DNA of 64,000 bases, taken from contig NC_059075.1 of assembly GCF_020497125.1 (NCBI RefSeq), positions 34,570,003 to 34,634,002 of the forward strand. Reading direction: 5' to 3'. The position numbers and the translations under genes are program-made. A model generated the notes under the pieces. The model searched no databases. It was not told where the DNA came from and saw only the letters and a program-made list of their open reading frames with translations. Of the stretch, positions 33,701 through 45,055 are shown one piece after another. Every line of letters begins with the position of its first letter. Position 1 is the first letter of the stretch. This DNA is from Mauremys mutica. Its lineage: Eukaryota > Chordata > Testudines > Geoemydidae.

Positions 33701-36018
33701 GATAGGGGAAGGCTAACAGGTCAGATAAAGGAAGGACACAATCTCCCAACAACCTCTGCCCATTATTTGAACCAAACTCAAATTCAATTGCATCTGAGGT
33801 TCCAAAGTATTCTAAGAAGTTCCCTCTTGATTCCCCCAATCCTTATTTCTTGCTGAGGCCAGGACTAGACTGACAAAAACATGAGAGAGGATATTCTTGT
33901 GGCAATTTCAGCTAGGACTGGAAGTGGAAGTTCCAAAATGTCATGAGATAGATTGTTCTCCAATGCCATAATATATGTGACATTTCTGCAGCATCAATTT
34001 TCTAGCCCAGGTTTTCAAGCTCAAGATAAGCTTTGGAGAATCATCTGAACTTTTAGAGTCCTTTAATTTGTGAATCCAATTTCTGGTGCTTGGTTCTTTT
34101 CTAACACGGTTGTGACACCATTGATTTCAACAGAATTGCTGCTGCATTACACTGGTATAATAGAGAGGAGAATCAAGATCTCCACACTTCTGAAGTGTCT
34201 CCTTGACTAGCATCAGCAGTGATGCAAATGTTTTACAAGATCACAACATTTCTGTGTTACACCCTGCATGCTGTATTTCTAGTGTCTCTGAGAAAGCTAT
34301 TACTCCTTTTCACTTTCTATCGGATCTACTCCAAACTAGCTCATCAATCATATGTATTTACAGGCTGCATAATATAAGCGTTACACAGTAATTAAATATC
34401 TTGGTTTTTTGACAGAAAGGAACATCCTTGGCTTGTGTAATGGAGCTATTAAGATCAAAAGTGACAGCATTGTTCACTGTGTATACCTCCACCTAGAATT
34501 ATATAAACATTGGTCATGCGCTGCTAATATGTCTCTACTGATCCACCATTGATAAGATGAATAAGATTGTGCAAATATCACTCACAGAACATGCACATTC
34601 TGTGTTTGATATTGTTGGTGGGCTTATTTTACTCCCAAACAGAAGTATGCATTTTACCATTCTAGTACTCCAGTAAAATAACTTGCTGAGGTAAAGGAAT
34701 TTGGAATTGTTCTCCTTAATCCTGTCTTCTTCATAACACTGTATTACCAAGCTCTGAAAGCCAGTGGGAATGCTCAATACCCTTCCCCATCTGCTCCCTA
34801 TTTAGAATTTTTTAAAGCCATGAGTTATAGCTGCAGTAAGATTTTACTGGAAGGGTTTCCTTCATTTGTGGCTCAGAATCTATTCCCAGGCAAACACTTC
34901 TGGGGAAATATAGAGTTGACTCAAAATTAATTGATTTAACTTGATTTTTTTTGTATGGTATTTGCCTTACCAACATATTTGATGTCTATTAAGACAAAAG
35001 GAAAATAAAGCAGGGAAAAGGCCAAGTATTCAAACATTCTTTCAGTTTTTCAAAGAAAAATTTCTTTTATTGATTTTTTCTTGGGATTTTTTCATGTTAT
35101 TTTCCCTATTTTCAAAACAGATTATCTTGTACCACCTGCAGATTTCTGTTAACTACAGTGAATGGGTTCCTCGCTCTTTCATGTATAAATTTATCCAGTG
35201 TGGTGTGATTCAGAGTCAGCCTCAAATTAAAATCAGAATATTGTGGACTTTATACTCCTGATCATGCTTCTACTGAAGCCAGTGGCTGAGCTCCTGTTGA
35301 TTTCAATGGTACAAGAACAAACACTCTATCTAGAAAATGATAAACTGTAGATGCTTCACTATAGTTGTGATAGTTGTAGTCATCCTGGAAAATGTCTTTT
35401 CAGTTTTCATGCCAACAACTCTTTTCAAGACAACTCATTTCAAGCGGTGGAATTAGAGTGCCTATCATTGTCCCTGCAGCTACACCTTCTTGTCATATAA
35501 ATCAGAGGTCTCACTCTTCTCAGCCTCTGAAAACAAATCCTAGAGGGTTTCATAGACCAGGATTCTATTGATCCAAAGCTTATGAAAGCCCTTTACCTTT
35601 TTACTAGATTCTGCTTGTCCCATCAATTTCAAAACAAATGCCAATGTAAAGTAAAACGTGCGCAGCCACACATTAAAAGTGGGGATTCCGTGTTTTATTG
35701 GAAGGGAATTCTGAATTAACCTCCATCTCCAAATCTCTTATTGTCATTCAACTTGCAGTGCATGTCTATCTGTTTTTGGGTAAATGTGAAAAGCTCATAT
35801 TATTTATCTATCAGTAATACATCCTTCCAAGAGTGTATTTGTGTTTTAAATTATTATTTTTTTATTAGTACTAGAGCTACTTAGATATTTAGGTAAACGA
35901 AAACCTAAGGAACACAAAGAAGGATCACTTACATGTATTTAAACAATCCTGTTCGAGGCCTGTAAAGTACCCAGTACTTTAGTTAGTAAATAATAATAGT
36001 ACAATAAAGTTGTGAAGG
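33701..36018. other. AT-rich stretch without recognised gene
   Basis: Foldback-repeat scraps occur at about 34105-34180 (CACCATTGATTTCAACAGAATTGCTGCTGC, then ACACTGGTATAA) and 35255-35315 (GAAGCCAGTGGCTGAGCTCC, GATTTCAATGG). No exon or RNA gene is visible. Confidence 0.5.
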
Positions 36019-36023
36019 TGCCC

Positions 36024-36848
36024 TGTCAGGAGTCTACCCTCACTTGAAACTGGGCGGTTTCAAAGTGAGGACCCGCATGTCTTCCCCCCACCCCAAAATC
36101 CTAGGGTAGGTCTCCTTCAGGCTGCCACCACTCGGTCGATTACATGGGCCGAGACACCCCTATATTCCCCCTCCCACTCCCCTTTCCAGAGACGTTCCCT
36201 GGGGAAATACAGATCCACTCATCGGAGGGAAACCTCCCCCCCTCTCTCTCTCCTAGCCACTGGAAAGAGATACCTGATTCAACTGTTTGAATCAAACCCA
36301 GGAGGAACTATCTCCCCCCTCCCTTCTCTGCCCGGAGATAAGCCTGTCTCACCACCGAGAGAGTGTCTTCGCCCCTCCCCCTATCCACAGTAGAAGGGAT
36401 TTAATCAAGTCTTTATAGAAAGAATTTATTAAAAGGAAAACAAGAAAATACAGAATCTCTATGAGCCCAAGCTGGACACTCATAGGGTATAACCTTGCTA
36501 AGTTTTGGAGAGAATCCTCTCTCTTTCTCAGTACACAAAACAGCAGAATAAGAATAATCAATAACAAACACACAGAATTGCAAGCATAGGATTATTAGGT
36601 GAGGACACAACGTATCTTTCTAATACTCACTATCTTGACTAGAAGAAATTAGTTCAGAAAGGTGGAAACTTGTAGACTTGATTAAAACATCTGGACCCTT
36701 GTAACTCCAGACGGCTAAAGACAAAAACCCCCTCCAAACAGAGGGAAAAGTTCCCTCCTAGGAGTTTCAAATTCTCTTCCCTGATTGGTCCTCAGGTCAG
36801 GTGTCCACCAGGTACTATGTTTTAACCCTTTACTAACTATTCATGACA
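36024..36848 (-). mobile_element. Solo LTR of a retrotransposon or ERV
   Basis: The 825-bp block starts TGTCAGGAG and ends TCATGACA on the plus strand, so the termini are the 4-bp inverted repeat TGTC/GACA. A 5-bp direct repeat TGCCC lies at 36019-36023 and 36849-36853, which fits integrase-mediated insertion. The orientation is antisense. On the minus strand the AATAAA signal is at 36425-36430, with a C-rich downstream part. There is no internal region, primer-binding site or second LTR, so this is a solo LTR left by recombination between two LTRs. I cannot tell a Gypsy-type element from an endogenous retrovirus without the coding part. Confidence 0.85.
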
Positions 36849-36853
36849 TGCCC

Positions 36854-37283
36854 TCATTAGAAATATATGATGTAGAAGGTACCACATAAGGCATAAAGAT
36901 GAACTGTTTGGTCTTATTTTTTCTTCCCATTGCTCTCTACTCCTTTTGTTCCAACCTCCATCTCAACATCACTTGCGCTTCTAGGTGCTTCAGTGCACCT
37001 TTGGAGTTAAATATTTCACAGATTTATGAGTCTTTTGTGAAAAAATATTTTTTTTTTTAATCCATAAACTTCCATTTTACTCTCCGTTTCCCTAATTTTT
37101 CAGACAAAAATGCCCTTTTATGTCTGTTTGTTCTTTTTAAATGTAAGGGTTCTTCTTGGATTTGGTTAAATCTCCAAGGTAACTAAACCTCACATGGATC
37201 ACTTTGAAGTCTCCTCTCATCCAGAGAGAATATTTTCAGCTTTTTCAGTCTTTTTCAGAATACATGTTTTAGGCACTTTATAC
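36854..37283. other. Unassigned stretch
   Basis: AT-rich sequence with a T run at about 37050-37058. No gene or transposon is recognised. Confidence 0.5.
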
Positions 37284-37296
37284 ATTTGGGATTCAG

Positions 37297-37466
37297 ACAT
37301 ATTGGAGCATGAGCTTTCGTGGGTGAATACCCAGTTCGTCTCATGCATCCGACGAAGTGGGTATTCACCCATGAAAGCTCATGCTCCAATACGTGTTAGT
37401 CTATAAGGTGCCACAGAACTCTTTGCTGCTTTTACAGATCCAGACTGACACGGCTACACCTCTGAT
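37297..37466 (+). mobile_element. PLE tail insertion with foldback 5' end
   Basis: This 170-bp insertion is bounded by a 13-bp direct repeat ATTTGGGATTCAG at 37284-37296 and 37467-37479. Its right part (37351-37466) is the PLE 3' tail, ending GGCTACACCTCTGAT. Its left part (37297-37340) is the reverse complement of 37351-37394 with about 3 mismatches in 44, separated by 10 bases. No coding sequence is present. The inverted 5' arm repeats the pattern of the larger PLE at 8980. Confidence 0.9.
37345..37384 (+). ncRNA. Hammerhead-like motif in PLE tail (copy 2)
   Basis: GCAT (37345-37348), CCGACGA (37349-37355), A, GTGGGT-ATTC-ACCCAT stem, GAAA (37373-37376), GCTC, ATGC (37381-37384). Compared with copy 1 the GAAA box is intact, but the core has C in place of the second-position T of CTGANGA and one helix II pair is weakened. 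The layout is the same, with the AGCT palindrome at helix III. Confidence 0.4.
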
Positions 37467-37479
37467 ATTTGGGATTCAG

Positions 37480-38146
37480 TAGAACATACTTATTGAACAG
37501 CAATAATATTGTTTGCAAGGTATAGTGCCTAATATTGGATAGAGTACTTCAGGCAAGGACTAACCAGTTATTTCTCAGTAATAACCCTGCCTTAGTTGAC
37601 TTCCATTGCATTTTTTCCTGAGCCATGCAACAGTGCCTTGCTTTCCTCTTTTCATGGCACAATCTTTTTTTTCTGAATTGTTTTAAAGTGGAGCTAAGAA
37701 TCTTTTTTAATAAAAAACCCCTCAAACCAACAAATCCCACAAATAAAACAATTGAACAAAACCAAATAAATATGGCTGTTTATGATACCAAACCTGTTTA
37801 ATAAATATGGGCCTGACTTTTATTTATTTGTTTTGTAATTTGATTTAGTGCTATATTTTTAACAGTGTAGGCAATTAGCCTTTGAAACAGCTTAGTAAGG
37901 GAAGTGGTAAATTTCATCTTCACTTGGAATATTTAAACTGAGACCAGATCTCTTTCTTAGAACTATGTTATGGAGCAATTACCAAACAATCATCTTCTGT
38001 AGGCCCCTGTACCCACAATCCCCATTAACCATGACACTGATTTCATGCTGATCTGGTTAGTTATTTGCCTACACCATTTCTCATCAGCACCCCCAAATTT
38101 CAATTCTAAAGATAAGCTTTGGATCAGGACCAGGGCTTGGGTAAAT
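37480..38146. other. Unassigned stretch
   Basis: AT-rich sequence between the PLE tail and the CR1 3' end. No gene is recognised. Confidence 0.5.
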
Positions 38147-38232
38147 CATAGAATCATAGAATATCAGGGTTGGAAGGGACCTCAGGAGGTCATCTAGTCC
38201 AACCCCCTGCTCAAAGCAGGACCAATTCCCAA

Positions 38233-39822
38233 CTAAATCATCCCAGCCAGGGCTTTGTCAAGCCTGACCTTAAAAACCTCTAAGGAAGGAGATTCCACCA
38301 CCTCCCTAGGTAACCCATTCCAGTATTTCACCACTCTCTGAGTGAAAAAGTTTTTCCTAATATCCAACTTAAGACCATTACTCCTTGTTCTGTCATTGGG
38401 TACCACTGAGAACAGTCTAGATCCATCTTCTTTGGAACCCCCTTTCAGGTAGTTGAAAGCAGCTATCAGATCCCCCCTCATTCTTCTCTTCTGCAGACTA
38501 AACAATCCCAGTTCCCTCAGCCTCTCCTCATAAGTCACAGGCTCCAGCCCCCTAATCATTTTTGTTGCCCTCTGCTGGACTCTTTCCAATTTTTCCACAT
38601 ACTTCTTGTAGTGTGGGGCCCAAAACTGGACACAGTACTCCAGATGAGGCCTCACCAATGTCGAATAGAGGGGAATGTTCACATCCCTCGATCTGCTGGC
38701 AATGCCCCTACTTATACAGCCCAAAATGCCATTAGCCTTCTTGGCAACAAGGGCACACTGTTGACTCATATCCAGCTTCTCGTCCACTGTAACCCTTAGG
38801 TCCTTTTCTGCAGAACTGCTTCCTAGCCATTCGGTCCCTAGTCTGTAACAGTGAATGGGATTCTTCCATCATAAGTGCAGGACTCTGCACTTGTCCTTTT
38901 TGAACCTCATCAGGTTTCTTTTGCCCCAGTCCTCTAATTTGTCTAGGTCCCTCTGTATCCTATCTCTACCCTCCAGCATATCTACCACTCCTCCAAGTTT
39001 AGTGTCATCTGCAAACTTGCTGAGAGTGCAGTCCACGCCATCCTCCAGATCATTAATGAAGATATTGAACAAAACTGGCCCCAGGACCGACCCTTGGGGC
39101 ACTCCACTTGAAACCGGCTGCCAACTAGACATGGAGCCGTTGATCACTACCCGTTGAGTTCGACGATCTAGCCAGCTTTTTATCCACCTTATAGCCCAAT
39201 CGTCCAGCCCATACTTCTTTAACTTGCTGGCAAGAATACTGTGGGAGACCGTATCAAAAGCTTTGCTAAAGTCAAGGAATAACACATCCACTGCTTTCCC
39301 CTTATCCACAGACCCAGTTATCTCCTCATAGAAGGCAGTTAGGTTAGTAAGGCATGACTTGCCCTTGGTGAGTCCATGCTGACTGTTCCTGATCACTTTC
39401 CTCTCCTCTAAGTGCTTCAGAATTGATTCCTTGAGGACCTGCTCCATGATTTTTCCACAGACTGAGGTGAGGCTGACGGGCCTGTAGTTCCCCGGATCCT
39501 CCTTCTTCCCTTTTTTTAAAGATGGGCACTACAGTAGCCTTTTTCCAGTCATCCGGGACCTCCCCCGTTCGCCATGAGTTTTCACATATAATGGCCAATG
39601 GCTCTGCAATCACATCTGCCAACTCCTTTAGCAACTTCAGATGCAGCGCATCCGGCCCCATGGACTTGTGCTCGTCCAGTTTTTCTAAATAATCCCGAAC
39701 CACTTCTTTCTCCACAGAGGGCTGGTCACCTTCTCCCCATACTGTGCTGCCCAGTGCAGCAGTCTGGGAGCTGACCTTGTTTGTGAAGACAGAGGCAAAA
39801 AAATCATTGGGTACATTAGCTT
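38233..39822 (-). pseudogene. CR1 ORF2 reverse transcriptase domain (broken)
   Basis: Minus-strand reading gives, in order, [48 protein letters not shown] (first catalytic aspartate), [20 protein letters not shown], and FADDTKL at about 38995-39015 (the two catalytic aspartates). The C-terminal thumb-like blocks AHY...[15 protein letters not shown] and [20 protein letters not shown] follow. It lies directly downstream of the endonuclease part, in another frame. There is a second frameshift after VPIFKK, at a T/A run near 39515, and one in-frame TGA at 38866-38868. The catalytic residues themselves look intact, so the damage is from later mutation. Confidence 0.92.
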
Positions 39823-39824
39823 TT

Positions 39825-41066
39825 TCAACATCCTGTCACTAGGTTGCCTCCCTCATTCAGTAAGGGGCCCACACTTTCCTTGACTTTCTTCTTGTTGCTA
39901 ACATACCTGAAGAAACCCTTCTTGTTACTCTTAACATCTCTTGCTAGCTGCAATTCCAAGTGTGATTTGGCCTTCCTGATTTCACTCCTGCATGCCTGAG
40001 CAATATTTTTATACTCCTCCCTGGTCATTTGTCCAATCTTCCACTTCTTGTAAGCTTCTTTTTTGCATTTAAGATCAGCAAGGATTTCACTGTTAAGCCA
40101 AGCTGGTCGCCTGCCATATTTACTATTCTTCCTACACATCCGGATGGTTTTTTCCTGCAACCTCAATAAGGATTCTTTAAAATATAGCCAGCTCTCCTGG
40201 ACTCCTTTCCTCCTCATGTTATTTTCCCAGGGGATCCTGCCCATCAGCTCCCTGAGGGAGTCAAAGTGTGCTTTTCTGAAGTCCAGGGTCTGTATTCTGC
40301 TGCTCTCCTTTCTTCCTTGTGTCAGGATCCTGAACTCTAACATCTCATGGTCACTGCCTCCCAGGTTCCCATCTACTTTTGCTTCCCCTACTAACTCTTC
40401 TCTGTTTGTGAGCAGCAGGTCAAGAAGAGCTCTGCCCCTAGTTGGTTCTTCCAGCACTTGCACCAGGAAATTGTCCCCTACACTTTCCAAAAACTTCCTG
40501 GATTGTCTGTGCACCGCTGTATTGCTCTCCCAGCAGATATCAGGGTGATTAAAGTCTCCCAGGAGAACCAGGGCCTGCGATCTAGTAACTTCTGCTAGTT
40601 GCCGGAAGAAAGCCTCGTCCACCTCGTCCCCCTGGTCTGGTGGTCTATAGCAGACTCCCGCCACGACATCACCCTTGTTGCTCACACTTCTAAACTTAAT
40701 CCAGAGACTCTCAGGTTTTTCTACAGTTTCATATCGGAGCTCTGAGCAGTCATACTGCTCTCTTACATACAATGCAACTCCCCCACCTTTTCTGCCCTGC
40801 CTGTCCTTCCTGAACAGTTTATAGTCATCCATTACAGTACTCCAGTCATGTGAGTTATCCCACCAAGTCTCTGTTATTCCAGTCACATCATATTTCCTTG
40901 ACTCTGCCAGGACTTCCAGTTCTCCCTGCTTGTTTCCCATGCTTCTTGCATTTGTGTATAGGCACTTAAGATAATTCGCTGATTGTCCCGCTTTCTCTGT
41001 CTGACAGGAATCCTCCCTTCTTGCACTCACCTGCTCGTGCTTCCTCCCGGTATCCCATTTCCCCAC
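39825..41066 (-). pseudogene. CR1 ORF2 AP-type endonuclease domain
   Basis: A continuous 413-residue frame. Conserved blocks are CLYTNARSMGNKQ (~35-47), GITETWW with its catalytic glutamate (~63-69), GGGVALYV, GVCYRPPDQ, LLGDFNHPDICW (aspartate and asparagine), and GGSDHEMLEF (the SDH catalytic pair). This is the apurinic/apyrimidinic-like nuclease of non-LTR retrotransposons that nicks the target. A basic segment, CRKNSKYGRRPAWLNSEIL and onward, leads toward the reverse transcriptase. The frame ends at NLVTGC where the copy has lost frame relative to the downstream part (39825). Confidence 0.92.
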
Positions 41067-41161
41067 TTACCTCAAGGCTTTGGTCTCCTTCCCCCGGTGA
41101 ACCTAGTTTAAAGCCCGCCTCACTAAGTTAGCCAGCCTGCTTGCGAAGATGCTCTTCCCTC

Positions 41162-41201
41162 TCTTCGTTAGGTGGAGCCCGTCTTCGTTAGGTGGAGCCC
41201 A
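41162..41201. repeat. 20-bp tandem duplication
   Basis: TCTTCGTTAGGTGGAGCCC occurs at 41162-41180 and again at 41182-41200, a period of 20 bases with one differing base between units. It lies at the end of the ORF1 remnant, between the esterase part and ORF2. It adds a number of bases not divisible by three, so it shifts frame. Confidence 0.9.
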
Positions 41202-41663
41202 CCAGGGAGGATGGACGAGAACACCACTTGCGCCTCAAACTCCTTTATCCTTCTTCCCAGAGCCACGTAGTCTGCAGTGATCTGCTCAAGGTCATTCTTG
41301 GCAGTATCATTGGTGCCCACCTGGAGAAGCAGGAAGGGGTAGCGATCCGAGGGCTTGGTGAGTCTCGGCAGTCTCTCCGTCACACTTAGCTCCTGGCAAG
41401 CAGCAGACCTCTCGGTTTTCTCGGTCGGGGCGGCAGATAGATGACTCAGTCCCCCTGAGGAGGGAGTCCCCAACCACCACCACCCTCCTCCTTCTCTTGG
41501 GAGCGGTGGTTGTGGAACCTCCATCCCTAGGACAGTGCATCTCGTGCCTTCCAGTTGGTGGAGTCTCCTTCTGCTCCCTTCTCTCAGATGTACCATCTAC
41601 TCCACTCTCCGCATTAGTATCTGTGGAAAGAACATGAAAACGGTTGCTCGTCTGTATCTCCAT
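41168..41663 (-). pseudogene. CR1 ORF1 remnant with SGNH esterase motifs
   Basis: One frame reads MEIQTSNRFHVLSTDT and then RRRRVVVVGDSLLRGTESSI, which holds the GDSL block I of an SGNH-hydrolase/esterase, followed by CRPDRENREVCCLPGA. A frameshift near 41410 moves the rest into another frame: YPFLLLQVGTNDTAKNDLEQ with the GTND block III, then ADYVALGRRIKEFEAQVVFS and SILPG. An esterase domain in ORF1 is known for vertebrate CR1 elements, where ORF1 protein binds element RNA. The N-terminal zinc-finger or coiled-coil part is missing by truncation. Confidence 0.85.
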
Positions 41664-41699
41664 TGCTGGTACATGGACGCTCCTCCTCCTCCTAAACTG

Positions 41700-42501
41700 A
41701 CCTAGCTCCAGTGTAGTCAGGGGATTTACACCAATTTACACCAACTGAGGATCTGGCCTAAAGTCTTATAATAAAAAGGTGTTATGCCACATGCCTAGCA
41801 ATAAAACATGAAGAAAGGAAATACAGAATAGACAGTGGATTGTTGATATACCGTGTACTCAGAATGTTCATCAAAATTTTCCTGGAGCCACTATGTACTA
41901 AAGGGCTAAATCCTACCAGGTAGTGAGTATATTAACGCTTTAGAACCACTAAGAAAAATATCTTACCTCCTCCTTCCTTACAGTTGGTTCCTCCCAGTGG
42001 TGGCACACTGATAGGAGACTGTCAGAGGAATCTTCCACTGGTGTTCCTTAGTTTTTAGATTAACAGAAGATGTTGGTCCTTGGGGCTGTCAGTCCTGATG
42101 CTTTCACATGCATGAACATGCCCTTTAAGACAATGGAGCATAAGATTGATCCTGTCAGCCTAGTGGTACAGCAGTTTCTGGAGCATCTCCTGATGTCTGT
42201 TGAGTTTAAATCTGGTTTCCAAGCATCTCATGGCCCTGAGGTATCTCTCTTGGCTCCAGTGCAGCCTAGCTCCTTAAGGGGTCCCTTCAGGGCTTCATTC
42301 TATGATGTGCATTTCCCAACTGTGTTTTTCTTTTCTATTCATATGAGCATTACTTCTTATTTCTTCTTAGCTTATTTGAGACAAATTAAAAGATAAGTTC
42401 TCACCCCATTGTAAATTAGACCAAAAAAACAGTGAGGAACAATGACATAAAAGAAAGAGAGCGTGTAGACGATGGGAATAATGAGATGTATGACAAAGGT
42501 G

Positions 42502-42541
<40 letters not shown>

Positions 42542-44200
42542 TCTCACTAGTGGCTGGCCTATAGAGGATGTCTGCTTCTTACTTTGAACTAGACAGTTAT
42601 TCCTCCAGCCCAAATAGTAGGGGACTGTGTTTTTAGTGCTAAAGTCCCTGGTTTCTATGCCTGCCACTGAGAGAAGTGAAGTTTGAAGGGCAGCGAGGTT
42701 GCATCACATGCAGGCTATATGCTTCCGCCCAGTAATATTATTTTGTTTCATACTGCCCTATGCTCTCTTTACACCTCTAAGTGTGCAGAAGAGTGTACAG
42801 GCCTCTAGAGCAGGCAAGTTAGAGAAAACCTGTATTGTCCCTTAGGGATTTACCAGTCAGTGGCTATGTGGAGAACTTGTGGGCATGGCCATGACTTCCA
42901 TCATACCCAGAAGCTCTGTAGGAAAGCAAGAGCAGACTTATGAGGGGCATCTCCTTTCCTGCATACCCTTCACAGCAGTAGTAACACAGCTCTTTCAGGT
43001 GCAGTACTACAGTTTGTTGGAGGTTTTCCAATCCCACGACCAACCACAGCCCCCATAATTTCAATCTGCTATACCCTTTTTGCCCTGCTCAAAGAGAAAT
43101 TTTCCCAAAACATTTAGGGAAGAGAGTAGAAAGAGAAAATTCCAAAAGAAAAACAGTTGTTTAATTGTTTTTAGTGATTTTCTTAATTGATTTTAATTAA
43201 GCTCTCCCTTGGGGTATGCAAACTTGGAGGACTTGTGTGTAAAGAAAATTTTACTTTCCAAACAAGTTATACATCAGGCTCTCCTAATGAATGGCCCAGT
43301 TAGATATCTGTACATTGAGCCCTGGTTGTCTACCACTAGAAAGAAAAACTCCCATTGACTTGAAATGTTTTCTATCTACATAATTTATCTGTGATGTTAG
43401 GTATTTAGAAAGTGCCTGTCATAACATCTGGGATCTGCTTCTAGTCATATCCTACAGGGAGAAAACAGGAACCTAAGATTCTTACCCCAGTGTTACTGGT
43501 GGTTTCTTCACAGTAGATTAGCCCTATTAATTGGCATATCTTTATTTAAGGACAGTGTGACAATTGTATGTTTGTAAGTACTTTATATCCAGGGAATGCG
43601 CCTTTCTTGGTTAGAGTCTTGGAGCAGCTTTCAAGCAGTCTTGGTTCTGTTCTTAGTTGTGCCAGTGAAACTCTAAATCAGTAAGGCTCCTAATTTCAGC
43701 ATGCCTCCAAACATTTGCTCCGGCAAATACTTGTGTTTCTGCCGAGAAAGGGAGTGATTTCATGCCTGCCTGCTTGATTTGCTTTTGCAAATTCCTATTT
43801 ATGTGTGCAAACATGGTGTCTGTGCACAGAGAGGGACCTGAAGACAGCACTGAAAGAACACTAAACATGTGGGAGTTAATTACTATGTAGTTCTGTCTAT
43901 TGTTTGGTAAAATGGGGATAACAAAATGTAGCTATTGCTCAGGCATGCTGTATGGATTAATTAATTTTTGTATGCAGAAAGCTTTGAGGTCTGACATGGT
44001 ATCCATGCACAGCATTATACAATAGCAGCAAATGATTGCAAATATAAGAAGAAATGATGCAACTGATATATGTGTGCATTAAGCCACTTGCCTTGCAAAA
44101 AGAAATACAGTTCATAATGGGAAAAACTACTATTTTCTCTTTCTTTTATTACCTCCTATTATACTTACAGCTGGTAGATATAATGCTAAATCCTACAAGG
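41700..44200. other. Unassigned stretch with microsatellite and repeat scraps
   Basis: GGATTTACACCAATTTACACCAACTGAGGATCTGGCC at about 41727-41763 is a scrap of a foldback repeat family. A weak MIR-like piece lies at about 43895-44035 (TTGTTTGGTAAAATGGGGATAACAAAATG). No exon or RNA gene is recognised. Confidence 0.5.
42504..42540. repeat. (TG)n microsatellite
   Basis: About 18 uninterrupted TG units. It is a pure run and therefore likely to vary in length. Confidence 0.98.
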
Positions 44201-44204
44201 TAGA

Positions 44205-44545
44205 GAAAGAACGGTCTTGTGATTAACGTGCCAGACTGGGACTCAGGAAGCATGAGCCCAATTTCCAGCTCTGTCATAGACGTACTCTGTGACGTTTGCC
44301 AGCTTACTGTATCTCTCTTCTGTGGCTCAATTCTCTATCTGTAAAATGGGAATATTACTATGTCCTTCTCTCTCTCCCTCATTCCCCATCCACCCAACTG
44401 TGTTATCTGTTTAGCTTGTGAAGTATGTAGGGATGGACTGTCACTTATTATGTGTCTGTAGTATGCCAAGCACAATGGAGTCCTGATATTAGCTGGAGAG
44501 TCTAGGCGCTAGTATAATACAAATAAATGATAATAATTGGGTGCT
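44205..44545 (+). repeat. MIR-type SINE, full length
   Basis: Sense order: a tRNA-derived head (GTGATTAACGTGCCAGACTGGGACTCAGGAAGCATG), the core (CTGTGACGTTTGCCAGCTTACTG, GTGGCTCAATTCTCTATCTGTAAAATGGGAATATTAC), and a tail (GCACAATGGAGTCCTGATATTAGCTGG, CTAGGCGCTAGTATAATACAAATAAATGATAATAA). This is the clearest full-length copy in the window and the reference for the other MIR fragments. A CT-rich insertion expands the middle at about 44365-44400. Confidence 0.82.
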
Positions 44546-45055
44546 GAACATCCTGAAATCACAGGTAAGTCAACAGATGATGTTCATTGTGGGTTGTGCT
44601 GTAAAGGGTTAGTAAACTGTTCTTGGATAAATGTATCTACAAGGCACATAAAAGCCATAGTATAAAATGTCTTTGGATGGGGCTTTAATCTTTGTCTTTT
44701 CTTTTGCTTTTCATTATAAGTTGAATTCAGACAGCGGCAAAGTGCATGGCTGTGTTTTAGCTGTGCTGCAGATATCAGCATACAGCATATATTTAGCAAA
44801 TCCAATAACACTTTACTGCTAATTCTTAGAACATTTAAAAATGTATAAATGTGTGAAGATGAAACCCCTTAGAGAGCCTTGTTTCTCTTGTGTAGTACAG
44901 CACAGCAGAGTCACTGACAGCAGCAGGCAGCATGCTCCTTGCATTTTGCAAATCAATGTGTCTAATGAAATCCAATCAATAAGTCATAGACTAAAACTAG
45001 TAAAGTGTTCAAGGGTGAAGAACCCAGGGTCATTTTCAGTTAGTTCCTTTATAAT
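44546..45055. other. Unassigned stretch
   Basis: No gene or transposon recognised. Confidence 0.45.

Larger units (their letters stand above)
38147..41695 (-). mobile_element. CR1 LINE, nearly complete but decayed
   Basis: A 3.5-kb antisense CR1. The plus strand begins at the 3' terminus (ATCATAGAATCATAGAATAT) and runs back through the ORF2 reverse transcriptase, ORF2 endonuclease and a piece of ORF1. CR1 elements copy themselves by nicking DNA with an AP-type endonuclease and priming reverse transcription at the nick. This copy lacks the 5' untranslated region and the start of ORF1, so it is 5'-truncated at about 41695. It is the longest coding relic in the window. I saw no clear target duplication, which is common for CR1. 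Confidence 0.93.

Noticed and set aside
40063..40548. A 161-residue plus-strand frame
   Set aside because: Antisense shadow of the CR1 endonuclease.
41162..41201. CRISPR-like direct repeats
   Set aside because: Only two adjacent units without spacers, in a vertebrate LINE. It is a simple tandem duplication.
42416..42667. A frame encoding a Thr-His repeat
   Set aside because: The repeat is the antisense translation of the (TG)n microsatellite.
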